64,000 nucleotides of DNA from Planctomycetaceae bacterium. Its GTDB lineage: Bacteria; Planctomycetota; Planctomycetia; Planctomycetales; Planctomycetaceae. The stretch lies in contig JAKFWC010000023.1 in the NCBI GenBank assembly GCA_021732975.1, positions 310,001 to 374,000 of the forward strand, given 5' to 3'. The notes under the pieces were generated by a model. It saw only the letters and a list, made by a program, of their open reading frames with translations. It did not search any database and had not been told where the DNA came from. Shown here piece after piece: positions 26,288-35,218 of this stretch (positions within the stretch are counted from its first letter, which is position 1; the number at the start of each line of letters is the position of its first letter). A program made the position numbers and the translations under genes.

Positions 26288-28270
26288 TTACATCTTTTCC
26301 GCAACCCGGATGCCGAGCAGATTCAACCCCGTTTTTAACACACGGGCGGTCAGGTCGCACAGCAGCAAACGACTGTTGCGCACCGTGGCATCGGGTTCTT
26401 TCAGTATTGGGCACTGTTCGTAAAACGTCGCGAATGAGTTCGCTGTGTCGTACAGATATTGTGTGAGCAAGTTGGGGCGGTAGTCGACTACGACATCGGA
26501 TAATGCTTCGGAAAAACGCAGCAGTTGCAACGCCATCTGTCGCTCGGCGGGAGTGTTGAGCAGGATCGTCCCGCCGGCTTGCCGCAGAGCGTCAGCGTCG
26601 ATGTTATTGCGGGCGAAGATACCGCGGACACGAGCGTAGGCGTATTGAATGTATGTCGCCGTGTCGCCGGTTTTGGCGAGCATTTTGTCCCAACTGAAAA
26701 TGTAATCGCTGTCGCGGTTGTGATGCAGGTCGGCATAAATCACACCACCGATCCCCACGATCTCGGCGACATCGGCGCGTGTGGCGGTATCGAGTTCTGG
26801 ACCATCCTTCTTGCCATCATCATTTTCATCGACAATGGCGCGGGCCCGGGCGATGGCTTCGTCGAGCAGGCTTTCCAGGCCGACGGTATCCCCTGCGCGG
26901 GTTTTGAACGGCCGACGATCATCGCCGAGAATCGTGCCGAAGCTCACGTGCCGGGATTCGAGTTGTCCCAAACCCATCGCTTTTGCGGTCGCGAACAACA
27001 ATTGAAAATGTTCGCCCTGCCGGGCATCCACGACGTACAGAGCCGTGTCGGCATGCAACGTTTCGATGCGATACCGAATGGTCGCCAGGTCGGTCGTCGC
27101 ATAGGTGAAGGCGCCGTCCGCTTTCTGCACGATAAACGGGGCCGCGTTCCCTTCGACGAACACGCACGTCGCGCCGTCACTTTCCCGCGCGAGTCCCCGC
27201 GATTTCAGATCGTCTACAATCCCGGTGAGCATCGGGTTATAAAAACTCTCGCCGAGCGTGAGATCGAATTTCACGCCGAAGCGCTGGTACATCGACTCCA
27301 ACGCGGCGAGACATTGCGGGATGAACGCCTTCCATAGGGCGACATTGTCGACATCGCCGGCATGAAGTTTCGCCGTTTCTTGTCGCGCGAGCTCGGCGAT
27401 CTGCGGGTGCGCGGCGGCGAGGGTCTGCAACGCCGGATCGTTGTCGATGGCTTCCCGTTTCTTGCGTGCCGAATTCACCGCTGCCTTGGCTTCGGCGACC
27501 ACGGCTTCCTGTTTCTTCACCGCTTTCGGAGCGTCTTTGTCCTTCGGATTCGCGGCGAGTTGCCGCTGCGCCTCGCTGAGCGCGGTTTCCGCCAACCGAA
27601 CCGCGGCGTCGAGCGCGGTCGCCGTTTTCACCGCTTCGTGATAGTCGCTGAGCTGATTCACCAGCCGGTACAGCCGTGCGAGTTCCGCCACGGGAGCCGT
27701 TTGATAAGCGGCTTCGTTCCGGAAGTGCTTGTACCCGTAGATGATCATTCCGAACTGTGTGCCCCAGTCGCCGACGTGGTTGTCGCTGTAGACACGATGG
27801 CCGAGGAACCGTAGTACGCGATCGAGAGCTTGTCCGATGACCGTGCTGCGGAGATGGCCCACGTGCATGGGCTTGGCGACGTTCGGCGAAGAGTAATCGA
27901 CCACGAATGTCCGCGGCGTCGGCACGGCGACAACGCCGAGACGGTCATCATGAATCAGCGCCACGGCTTCCGTCGCCAGCCGATCCGTTCGCAACTTCAG
28001 ATTGATAAACCCCGGTCCGGCGATCTCAGGTGCATCGCAAAGGTCGTCGAGCTTCAACCGGGCAACGATGTCCGTGGCAACATCGCGCGGTGGCTTTTTC
28101 AGCAGCTTGCCCAGCGACATTGCGCAGTTGGCCTGAAAATCGCCGAATTTGGGGTCTTGCGTGGGCTTGAGCATCTCCGCATACGGACCGACATCGGTCA
28201 TCACATCGGAGGGAATGAGTTCAGTCAGTGCTGTCCGCAAACGACCGCGTAATTCCGCCAGAAAGTTCAT
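26288..28270 (-). CDS. argS: Arginyl-tRNA synthetase
   Basis: 660 residues, longer than the usual 550-580. Class I synthetase: N-terminal tRNA D-loop-binding domain, the HIGH motif as HVGH in SSPNVAKPMHVGHL (near 127-139), and a C-terminal DALR anticodon-binding domain (LTQYLYDTANSFATFYEQ). The KMSK position is not canonical (GDDRRPFKTR), as in most ArgS proteins. The extra length is mainly a 60-70 residue Ala/Lys-rich, probably coiled-coil insertion near residues 215-280 (ALSEAQRQLAANPKDKDAPK). The ATG at 28270 is preferred over one three codons earlier. Confidence 0.95.
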   Translation of the reverse strand: MNFLAELRGRLRTALTELIPSDVMTDVGPYAEMLKPTQDPKFGDFQANCAMSLGKLLKKPPRDVATDIVARLKLDDLCDAPEIAGPGFINLKLRTDRLATEAVALIHDDRLGVVAVPTPRTFVVDYSSPNVAKPMHVGHLRSTVIGQALDRVLRFLGHRVYSDNHVGDWGTQFGMIIYGYKHFRNEAAYQTAPVAELARLYRLVNQLSDYHEAVKTATALDAAVRLAETALSEAQRQLAANPKDKDAPKAVKKQEAVVAEAKAAVNSARKKREAIDNDPALQTLAAAHPQIAELARQETAKLHAGDVDNVALWKAFIPQCLAALESMYQRFGVKFDLTLGESFYNPMLTGIVDDLKSRGLARESDGATCVFVEGNAAPFIVQKADGAFTYATTDLATIRYRIETLHADTALYVVDARQGEHFQLLFATAKAMGLGQLESRHVSFGTILGDDRRPFKTRAGDTVGLESLLDEAIARARAIVDENDDGKKDGPELDTATRADVAEIVGIGGVIYADLHHNRDSDYIFSWDKMLAKTGDTATYIQYAYARVRGIFARNNIDADALRQAGGTILLNTPAERQMALQLLRFSEALSDVVVDYRPNLLTQYLYDTANSFATFYEQCPILKEPDATVRNSRLLLCDLTARVLKTGLNLLGIRVAEKM

Positions 28271-28285
28271 GCGTCCCAATCCACT

Positions 28286-28368
28286 TAGCCCGCCGTTGTC
28301 CGCAACGGGGGGTGAATGCGCTCTCGTTGATCAAAGAAACCCCCGGTTGCGGACAACCGGGGGCTAAA
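28286..28368. repeat. Palindromic element between argS and rsfS
   Basis: Arms 28286-28313 and 28340-28368 are inverted copies of TTAGCCC-CCGTTGTCCGCAAC-GGGGGT, with a few mismatches. Each arm is also a small palindrome (CGTTGTCCGCAACG). It is a compact 83-bp REP-like unit in the 135-bp gap between two co-directional genes. Confidence 0.8.
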
Positions 28369-28405
28369 TGAAATCTGTGACTCCCGCGCCAGTACGATGC
28401 GGGTT

Positions 28406-28816
28406 TTATACCGGTTCGAGTACTTTGGCGGGTGGCAGGCCGAGTACGGCACGCCAGTCGATCTTCTTGCCATCCGACCACAGGTGTTCGAGGTCGTACA
28501 GATCGCGGGCTTCCGCCGTAAAGACGTGTAGCACAATGTCGCCGTAGTCTTGCAGCAGCCAGTTGGAATCGTGCGTCCCTTCGAGTCCCCGGCTGAGGCT
28601 GCCGCGGGCTTTCATCTGCACGCGGGCTTCTTCGGCGAGAGCCACCATCTGCCGCGGATTGATGCCGGTGGTGATCACGAAGTAATCCACGATGGGGGTG
28701 ACTTCGGTCAGGTCGAGCACCACCGTGTCGCGGCCGCGGAATTCTTCAGCGATCTGGGCGCACCGGCAGGCATCCTGAAGGCTGCGCTGGCGTTGGATTT
28801 CAATGGTCGTGGGCAT
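28406..28816 (-). CDS. rsfS: Ribosome silencing factor RsfS/Iojap
   Basis: 136 residues from the ATG at 28816. The Iojap domain shows as DTVVLDLTEVTPIVDYFVIT, then GINPRQMVALAEEA, EGTHDSNWLLQDYGDIVLHV and the C-terminal YDLEHLWSD. It binds uL14 on the large ribosomal subunit and blocks subunit joining in starvation. The upstream ATG at 28837 adds seven residues that do not match the family. A terminator of the upstream gene lies 195 bp before it. Confidence 0.95.
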   Translation of the reverse strand: MPTTIEIQRQRSLQDACRCAQIAEEFRGRDTVVLDLTEVTPIVDYFVITTGINPRQMVALAEEARVQMKARGSLSRGLEGTHDSNWLLQDYGDIVLHVFTAEARDLYDLEHLWSDGKKIDWRAVLGLPPAKVLEPV

Positions 28817-29010
28817 GGATTCGTCGGTCAATCTCACGTGCGGAAGGTGACGCCGGTGGACACGTTCGTCGTGGCGAATGTTAGTTCAGAGACACTCACC
28901 GCGGCATGGGTTCGGTCGCGGGCAAAGGAAGATTGTAACAGCATCACGGCCCGGAGGGTGCTGCCGAACGGGAGAAAACGACACCGGCGGCAATTTCTCG
29001 GCGTCGCGGC

Positions 29011-29055
29011 GGCCAAAACAACGGCGTCCTCCACGTTGGAAACGAAGAGGACGCC
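29011..29055 (-). terminator. Rho-independent terminator
   Basis: On the minus strand GGCGTCCTC and GAGGACGCC form a 9-bp stem with a 15-base loop, followed by GTTGTTTTGG. It lies 31 bp after the stop of the membrane-tethered protein gene and so would end the ABC-2 unit. Its presence argues against the short frames that run through this stretch. Confidence 0.55.
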
Positions 29056-29086
29056 CTTGATGGATCCGAGTCGCCGCGCGGTTCGA

Positions 29087-30505
29087 TCAGTAATTCGTGC
29101 GGGAATCGCGTTCAAACCGGCGTTCGATTTCCGGCACGATCGCCTGTTTTTCGTCCCACAACGACTTCAGCGGGAACATTTCCGGCGGCTTTTCGCCTTC
29201 GAGTCGCAGGTACAGGTTCCACACCAGCACGGCGGTCAGGGCTTCTTCGACGAAATTGTCTTCGTCCTTCAGTTCGGGATATTTCTCCAGCGTTTTCTCG
29301 AAGAGAGCCATCGACTGTTCGGCGAACGTGCGGGCCGCGGGACTTTGCTTGCGGTATTCTTCACTCGCGGCGAAGAGCGCCCAGTGGGCTTCCGCGGTTT
29401 CCGGTTCGGATTCGCATAGCGCCCGGGTTCGCCAGTAGCGGTAGTTGTTCATCTTCTGATACTGATCGACGGCACGTCGGAGCTGGGCGATCCCTTCCGG
29501 CGTCTTGCCGAGGCTGCGGAGTTCGTCTTCCGCCATTTCGAGCCGCATCTGGACGATGATGCCCGGCAAGTATTCGACCGAGAAGAGTTCCTGACCGTAA
29601 CGCTTCGTCCAGTCATCCAGGCCGAGTACCCAGGCCTGTCGCGTTTGTTCTTTGAGTTTTTCGCGGACGCGGATTTCGAGCGCCTTGGCTTCTTCGTCGG
29701 TCAGTTTACGATCGCCGACTTCACGGTCGTACTCCTCCTTGAAGCCGAACTTGTACAACGCGGCGGCATAGTCGAGTTGGGACCGAGCCGGGTAAGACCG
29801 GAAGATCGAGCGGTCCATGATTGTCTGCCGGGCTTTGGACTCGGCGTCGTTGGCTTCCTGGAACCACCGCTTAGCGACGAGGTAATTGTCCTCGCTGCTG
29901 TTGTTGAATTCGGGGTCCGGGCCCTTGTCGTATTGCGGATCCGGATCCTGATAGAAGAAGCGGCGGAAGAAGCGGGCTTCGTCGGACAAGCCGATTTTCG
30001 GTCCATAGATGCGGCCGACGTGCCATTTCAGGTCGGGAGAACGGCGGTTCCGCTCGACGCCGCGCTGCAGGAACTTGCCCCCTTCTTTGACCCAGAAGTA
30101 GCGGTCGGGGACGGCGTCCCACTCGGCGGACACGTTGTAGGCGAGGTTCCAGCCGTTGTACTCCCACACCTTCACATAGTGTGGCTGTAAACGGATGATC
30201 GAGTCGGTGGTGACGCGGAGTTCCCCCCAGTCCTTGTGATTCTTCTGCTCGTCGGCCTGCATCCAGAGGATGTTCGCCGCGACGCCACGGAGACCGAGGA
30301 GGGCGAGGTTCATCGCCGCGCCCGACGGGTCGAGATCGCCGAGATCGCTTTCACCGAGGTCGAGTTCCTGCCGCAGCCGGGAGATCATCCCGCCGGAATT
30401 GGGAGTACCATCGGCGGGCATCCCCAACCAGATGATGGGAATAAGCAGCAGCAGGATCGCGCCGAGATAGACGAACTTGCGTTGTTGCGAGGTGAGATTG
30501 TTCAT
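29087..30505 (-). CDS. Membrane-tethered protein of an ABC-2 transporter unit
   Basis: 472 residues. One N-terminal membrane helix (about 12-30, FVYLGAILLLLIPIIWLGM) is followed by a long, mostly helical soluble domain. The segment LALLGLRGVAANILWMQADE and the later Trp/Tyr/Glu-rich helical pairs look like irregular TPR-type repeats. It has no enzymatic motif. The ATG at 30505 overlaps the stop of the permease gene by four bases (ATGA), so it is coupled to that gene. I infer that it is an extracytoplasmic or membrane-side accessory of the transporter. It is not a recognised solute-binding protein. Confidence 0.8.
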   Translation of the reverse strand: MNNLTSQQRKFVYLGAILLLLIPIIWLGMPADGTPNSGGMISRLRQELDLGESDLGDLDPSGAAMNLALLGLRGVAANILWMQADEQKNHKDWGELRVTTDSIIRLQPHYVKVWEYNGWNLAYNVSAEWDAVPDRYFWVKEGGKFLQRGVERNRRSPDLKWHVGRIYGPKIGLSDEARFFRRFFYQDPDPQYDKGPDPEFNNSSEDNYLVAKRWFQEANDAESKARQTIMDRSIFRSYPARSQLDYAAALYKFGFKEEYDREVGDRKLTDEEAKALEIRVREKLKEQTRQAWVLGLDDWTKRYGQELFSVEYLPGIIVQMRLEMAEDELRSLGKTPEGIAQLRRAVDQYQKMNNYRYWRTRALCESEPETAEAHWALFAASEEYRKQSPAARTFAEQSMALFEKTLEKYPELKDEDNFVEEALTAVLVWNLYLRLEGEKPPEMFPLKSLWDEKQAIVPEIERRFERDSRTNY

Positions 30506-32169
30506 TTCGCTTCCAACTCCCGGACCCGAAGGGCGAAGTACCCGAGGAGCACGCACGGACCAAAGTATGCCAATGTCACCATAATGCACGCCAGCACGCA
30601 GGAGTCGAAACGGACATCAAACCCGTTCGCCACGTACAGCAGGCTTTCTGAGAAGTAGTCGAAGTTCGGCAGAATGCGGTACACCAGCCACAGGAAGTTC
30701 ACGAGGCCGGTATCGATGAACTGCATAATGGTGGTGGAAGGCCCGGCCGGCAGTTCGGTGGTCGGGTTCATGTGCCAGAGGATGCGGTAGATGGACTCAA
30801 GCACGCCGCCCCCTTCGAGTTTTTTCATCTCCTGCAGACCCGAGTATTGAGCTGCCTTTTGGAGAGCAATCGGATCGCCGACGATGCGGCCCATGAAATC
30901 GCGGGCGCCGTAACTGACGATCACGACGCAGAACGTGAGGAACGTGGCGACCGGCCCCTTCACGAAGGTACTGACCGAGACCCCCATGAAGATCACCAGC
31001 AGAACCATCAGGCCAATGCACGCAACCGCCTTGAAATAGCCGTAGTAAAACGGCAGGTCGGCCGTCCGGACAAAGAGGTCGGGGCGAGCCATCCCGAGGT
31101 ATTGACCGGGATCGACACACGCGACTTCCACGGTGAGACGACCGTCCTTGCTGACCATGTCATCAATAATGTCGTATTTCTTGCCATCCGTTTTGGAAGA
31201 TTCACCAATATTGAGCAGCGTACGGTTGATCCGGTCAGTCCGTCCGCGGCCTTCGTCCACCGTCTTCAATTGATACGGCACCCGGGCATTCGTTTCCGGA
31301 TTCACGAAGGTGTATTGAAAGTAGATCGAGCGTCGCATGTCGCCCTTGTGGCTGCGAAACGCCTGGAAGCGGTTTTCGAGGAGCAGATTTCCTTCGTTGT
31401 CGAGAACGTGCGGGCCAACGCCTTCAAATGTCCAGATCGCGCGGGCTTTGGTCGCCCCTTCAATGAAGCTGTGGAACATCCAGATGTCACCGACGTTGAT
31501 CCCTTCCTTCGTCGGATTCCCTTCGCGATCGAGGAAGGTCAGTTCGCCGCGGATCGGTTGTCGGCAGATCAATTGCGACTTTGCCGATTCGGGCAATTGA
31601 CGATTGATCCAACCCCAGCCGACCACCCCCATCACGGCCAGAACCGTCAGCCCCACGAACGAGTAACCGAGCATACGGCCGATCACGAGTTCCAGCCGCC
31701 GCGCCGGTTTCGTCACCACCGTGTGCATCGAGCGGAGACGGATGTCTTCGGGAATCCCCCAGCATGCTAACAGCAGCACGACGGGCAGAATGAGCCAACT
31801 GATGGCCCGCAGCACGAACGAGACGTAGACCTTCACCTGGAATTCCGGCGCGAGATTGGAACTCGACAGGAACCATCCGGCGAACATGAACAGAATTGCG
31901 AAGACCACGAAGACCATGAGCGCTTTGCGACGGACGGCTTCACGGAACGTCAATTGAGCTAGGGCAAAAATCCGGCGGGGGGACAGACTGACGAGGTCGC
32001 CCACCATCGCCCCAAGTTCATTCGCAAATACGACCGGACCGCGCGCCCCCACGGTGGCAATCGTCGCAATGAGCGAGACCACCAGCACAATGCAAGTCGC
32101 GCTGCCGACGACTAGCAGCCACAGCAGAAACGATTGCAGTAACGGAAACGGGACAGGATCGAAGTTCAT
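30502..32169 (-). CDS. ABC-2 type transporter permease
   Basis: 555 residues. An N-terminal pair of hydrophobic segments (about 5-60) precedes the typical ABC-2 start FALAQLTFREAVRRKAL. Further helices lie near 95-165. A large polar domain runs from about 185 to 370 (it contains GELTFLDREGNPTKEG), followed by four to five C-terminal helices. The large soluble insertion is bigger than in simple ABC-2 exporters. The ATPase gene lies upstream with 139 bp between. The ATG at 32169 is chosen because the upstream in-frame ATG adds only a basic stretch. Confidence 0.85.
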   Translation of the reverse strand: MNFDPVPFPLLQSFLLWLLVVGSATCIVLVVSLIATIATVGARGPVVFANELGAMVGDLVSLSPRRIFALAQLTFREAVRRKALMVFVVFAILFMFAGWFLSSSNLAPEFQVKVYVSFVLRAISWLILPVVLLLACWGIPEDIRLRSMHTVVTKPARRLELVIGRMLGYSFVGLTVLAVMGVVGWGWINRQLPESAKSQLICRQPIRGELTFLDREGNPTKEGINVGDIWMFHSFIEGATKARAIWTFEGVGPHVLDNEGNLLLENRFQAFRSHKGDMRRSIYFQYTFVNPETNARVPYQLKTVDEGRGRTDRINRTLLNIGESSKTDGKKYDIIDDMVSKDGRLTVEVACVDPGQYLGMARPDLFVRTADLPFYYGYFKAVACIGLMVLLVIFMGVSVSTFVKGPVATFLTFCVVIVSYGARDFMGRIVGDPIALQKAAQYSGLQEMKKLEGGGVLESIYRILWHMNPTTELPAGPSTTIMQFIDTGLVNFLWLVYRILPNFDYFSESLLYVANGFDVRFDSCVLACIMVTLAYFGPCVLLGYFALRVRELEAK

Positions 32170-32308
32170 CAGCCGAGCCTTGCCGAACGCCTTCGCGAGG
32201 ACACGCACCTCGTCACGGCGAGACTGAAAATAGAAAAATCAATGGAAAATTATGATCTCAACCCGCTTGCGCTTTGCAGCATCACCCAGTCCGCTGCATT
32301 GATAAGAC

Positions 32309-33220
32309 CTACGCCTTCACCGCCGGATCATCGGCAATCAACCGCCGCCCCGGGCGATCCTTGCTTTCCTGAACCGTCCGCAGGAAGAGCTCTTCGAGGT
32401 TCGCGGTCGGGTGATCGACCTGGTACTTCGCCCCGTGCTTCTTCAGGACGGCTTCGACTTCGGCCTGTGCCGCCGGCGAGAGCTGGTCGCTGAGCACTTG
32501 CGTCTGATTCTGGCTCTTGAGGAGTTCGTCCACGCGGCCGAGCACCTTCAGTTCGCCGCCGTAAAGAATGGCGATGCGGTCGCACACGTCCTGCACGTCG
32601 GCGAGGAGGTGGCTGCACATGACGATCGTCTTGCCCTGGGCTTTCAGATCGAGAATCAAATCCTTCATGTCGCGGCTGCCGAGCGGATCGAGACCACTGG
32701 TCGGTTCGTCGAGGAGGACGAGATCCGGATGATTGATCAGCGCCTGGGCGAGACCAATCCGGCGGGTCATCCCCTTGGAGTATTCTTTCAATTGCCGCTT
32801 GCGGGCGTGGTCGACCTTCACCAGTTTGAGCAGTTCTTCGGTCCGCTGCTTCCGCTCGGCGTTGGTCATATTGAACAAGCGCCCGTAGAAGTCGAGCGTT
32901 TCTTCGCCGGTGAGGAAGCGGTAGAGGTACGACTCTTCAGGGAGGTAACCGATCCGCTCGTTTTTGCGGACATCGCTCGCCGATTGGCCGAGGATTTTGA
33001 TCTCCCCTTCCGTCGGGAAGAGCAGGCCGAGGAGCATCTTCAGGGTGGTGGTTTTCCCCGAACCGTTCGGCCCGAGCAGCCCAAAGACTTCGCCCTTGTA
33101 GACATCGAGGCTCAGGGCGTTGACGGCCCGAACCTTTTTGCGTCCCCAGAAGTCGCGATAGATTTTCGTGAGGTTCCGAATCTCAATCACCGCTTCACGC
33201 GGTTGACCGGTAGTGCTCAT
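32309..33220 (-). CDS. ABC-2 type transporter ATP-binding protein
   Basis: 303 residues. Walker [10 protein letters not shown] (50-58), Q-loop region [17 protein letters not shown], signature [16 protein letters not shown] (a variant of LSGGQ) and Walker [14 protein letters not shown]. The C-terminal 80 residues ([10 protein letters not shown], then [11 protein letters not shown]) are the usual extension of the NatA/CcmA subfamily. It powers the adjacent permease. The ATG at 33220 has the family's start; the open frame runs much further upstream without similarity. Confidence 0.95.
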   Translation of the reverse strand: MSTTGQPREAVIEIRNLTKIYRDFWGRKKVRAVNALSLDVYKGEVFGLLGPNGSGKTTTLKMLLGLLFPTEGEIKILGQSASDVRKNERIGYLPEESYLYRFLTGEETLDFYGRLFNMTNAERKQRTEELLKLVKVDHARKRQLKEYSKGMTRRIGLAQALINHPDLVLLDEPTSGLDPLGSRDMKDLILDLKAQGKTIVMCSHLLADVQDVCDRIAILYGGELKVLGRVDELLKSQNQTQVLSDQLSPAAQAEVEAVLKKHGAKYQVDHPTANLEELFLRTVQESKDRPGRRLIADDPAVKA

Positions 33221-33612
33221 GAGCCTGCCTGAACGAGAAGGACAAACGAAGTACGGATGACAATCAGTTCTATTGACGGCAACAATCAGTAACAAACGCT
33301 GTCGAGAAAACGGGAATGAATACGACGGGCGTTCGTCTTCGACTACGCTGTTTCCTGCCGAAACGCTGGAGGGACTTTCGTGAAATTCTCGGAGCCGATC
33401 ACCTTGCAACCATGACGGCAGAATGGTCCGCGTCACGGTACAGCGGTTCCGAGACCCGTCATGGTAAAGAGCGGGAAAGCCGGAGGCAAGCACCGAACCG
33501 TGGAGAGGTTACGTCAACCTGATGTCCCTGCCGACGATAACGACGGTGACGGTCGCGGGATTTTAGGCTGCAATCACGGCATGGAGATGTGCCGGTGACG
33601 GCAAGCCGCAAC
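33221..33612. other. 392-bp gap, no gene seen
   Basis: This lies between the ABC ATPase start and the stop of the DUF58 gene, both on minus, so it holds the leader of the ABC unit. No hairpin with a T run and no convincing short frame was found. Composition is close to that of the genes. Confidence 0.4.
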
Positions 33613-34506
33613 TCAAAAGCGGGCTTGGCGTTGCGACAAATACTCCACCAGGGCCCGGTCGAACGGCATGCTTGTGTCCAGCGCGACGTAATCGGCTCCC
33701 ATGGCCAGACATTCGCGGCGATATTCCTCGCGAAGCTGTTTCAGCGTCTCCAGATAATCGACTTTCATCCCTGCGGCATCGAGGGTCAGCGTATCGGTCG
33801 ATTCCGGATCTTCAAATTTCACGAGCCCGTCGAAGGGAAACGTGACCTCCGCTTCGTCGAGAATATGAAAGAGGATGACATCGTGCCCGGCGTGTCGCAG
33901 AAGATGCAATGCTTGGATCACGGGTTCGGTCTCACACAACAGGTCGCTGAAGATCATCAGCAATCCCTTGTGCCGGATCATCGCCGCGATCCGTTTCAGA
34001 TTCCCCGCGAGATCGGTCTGCCCCGTTGGTTGGGCTTTTGCCAAAACGCTGAGAATTGTCCCCAATTGCGTCCGCTTGCTCTTTGGCGGCAAGCTCGATT
34101 GCAACTTCTCTCCGAACGTGATCAGCCCAACGGGGTCTTGCTGGTGGACCATCAGATAGGCCAGTGCCGCCGCGAGACAAACGCCGTAGTCAAACTTGGT
34201 AAGCTCCTGTCGATACGTGTACCCCATGCTGGCGGAGAGGTCCATCAGCAGATAGCCGGAGATGTTCGTTTCGGCCTGATACTTCTTGATGTAGTACCGG
34301 TCGGTTTTGGCGTAGACGAGCCAGTCGATATCCTTCGGATCATCGCCCTGCGTATACCGCCGGTGCTCGCTGAACTCGACGCTGAACCCGTGAAATGGGC
34401 TCGCATGCAATCCGGTAAGAAAACCCTCGACGATGAACCGGGCGCGCAAATCGAGCCGGGCGACACGACGAATGACCTCGGGTTTCAGAAACTGTTCCGC
34501 AGGCAT
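33613..34506 (-). CDS. DUF58 domain protein with von Willebrand A-like fold
   Basis: 297 residues. The DUF58 core FSEHRRYTQGDDPKDIDW and the MIDAS-like motif LMDLSASMGY (near 87) are present. Later strands include LLMIFSDLL and GHDVILFHILDE. DUF58 proteins usually accompany MoxR AAA+ ATPases, in envelope-stress or maturation roles. No moxR gene is visible in the window; the Uma2 gene lies immediately upstream, 6 bp away. The start at 34506 fits the family N-terminus. Confidence 0.92.
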   Translation of the reverse strand: MPAEQFLKPEVIRRVARLDLRARFIVEGFLTGLHASPFHGFSVEFSEHRRYTQGDDPKDIDWLVYAKTDRYYIKKYQAETNISGYLLMDLSASMGYTYRQELTKFDYGVCLAAALAYLMVHQQDPVGLITFGEKLQSSLPPKSKRTQLGTILSVLAKAQPTGQTDLAGNLKRIAAMIRHKGLLMIFSDLLCETEPVIQALHLLRHAGHDVILFHILDEAEVTFPFDGLVKFEDPESTDTLTLDAAGMKVDYLETLKQLREEYRRECLAMGADYVALDTSMPFDRALVEYLSQRQARF

Positions 34507-34512
34507 GGAAAG

Positions 34513-35193
34513 CTACGCATCCGATCCAGCAGATGGTTTCTGTGCGGCGGCCCAAGTGCGGAACTCACGAATGAGGCGGATTTCGTCTTCTTCGGTCCGA
34601 CGGTTCAAGAATGACATCACGACATCGACGGACAATCCTGTAAGAGCGAGGCTCGCCGATGAGGTCTGGTATTGGCCGTCGCAAAGCACAGACACCGTCA
34701 GCGTCTCCCCATCGGTTCGCCAGACCTCTGGAACACCGAGCGATGCATAAATCGACATTCGACCAAGTGAACTCGAGCTTACGTCAATCTCTATCGCCAA
34801 GTCCGGTGGCGGATCGTTCGCGGGATCAAAATCATCACGCCCCCACATTTCCGGGGCATGCTGCAAGTAGAAGGCGCTGTCGGGCTCAAGCGCCGCCATC
34901 AATTCGGGGTTGCGGAGCGTCGTGCTGCCCGCGCTGCTCAACGGTAATGCCTGTTCCTCGGCCCAAACGCGAATGAATTGAGCCAACAGTTCCTTTAGTC
35001 GTTCGTGAACCCGCGATGGTGACATGAGCGTCAACTCTCCATCAAAGAGGGTCATCCGAATTTGGCGTTGAGCGGGATTGTCGCGAAGCTCGGTGTACCG
35101 CTCCCAACTGATGTCGCGCAGGATTATACGGTCGCCATCACTCCGCGATGGCTTTGCGATGGGGGTGGCCGGAAGTGTCGTCGTCGCTGTCAT
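34513..35193 (-). CDS. Uma2 family (DUF820) restriction endonuclease-like protein
   Basis: 226 residues. The fold shows as the FDGELTLMSPSRVHERL start, the PD-(D/E)xK-like core PPDLAIEIDVSSSS and the later YASLGVPEVWRTD segment. Uma2 proteins are abundant in cyanobacteria and planctomycetes; their true activity is unclear. The C-terminus has an extra 50-residue helical tail. It is the first gene of a small pair with DUF58, 25 bp downstream of fumC on the same strand. Confidence 0.9.
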   Translation of the reverse strand: MTATTTLPATPIAKPSRSDGDRIILRDISWERYTELRDNPAQRQIRMTLFDGELTLMSPSRVHERLKELLAQFIRVWAEEQALPLSSAGSTTLRNPELMAALEPDSAFYLQHAPEMWGRDDFDPANDPPPDLAIEIDVSSSSLGRMSIYASLGVPEVWRTDGETLTVSVLCDGQYQTSSASLALTGLSVDVVMSFLNRRTEEDEIRLIREFRTWAAAQKPSAGSDA

Positions 35194-35218
35194 TCCATAG
35201 ACTCCTGAGCAACAAGCC

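Noticed and set aside
28834..29115. 93-codon minus-strand frame overlapping rsfS and the tethered protein gene
   Set aside because: It runs through the terminator at 29011-29055 and has no protein-like motif.
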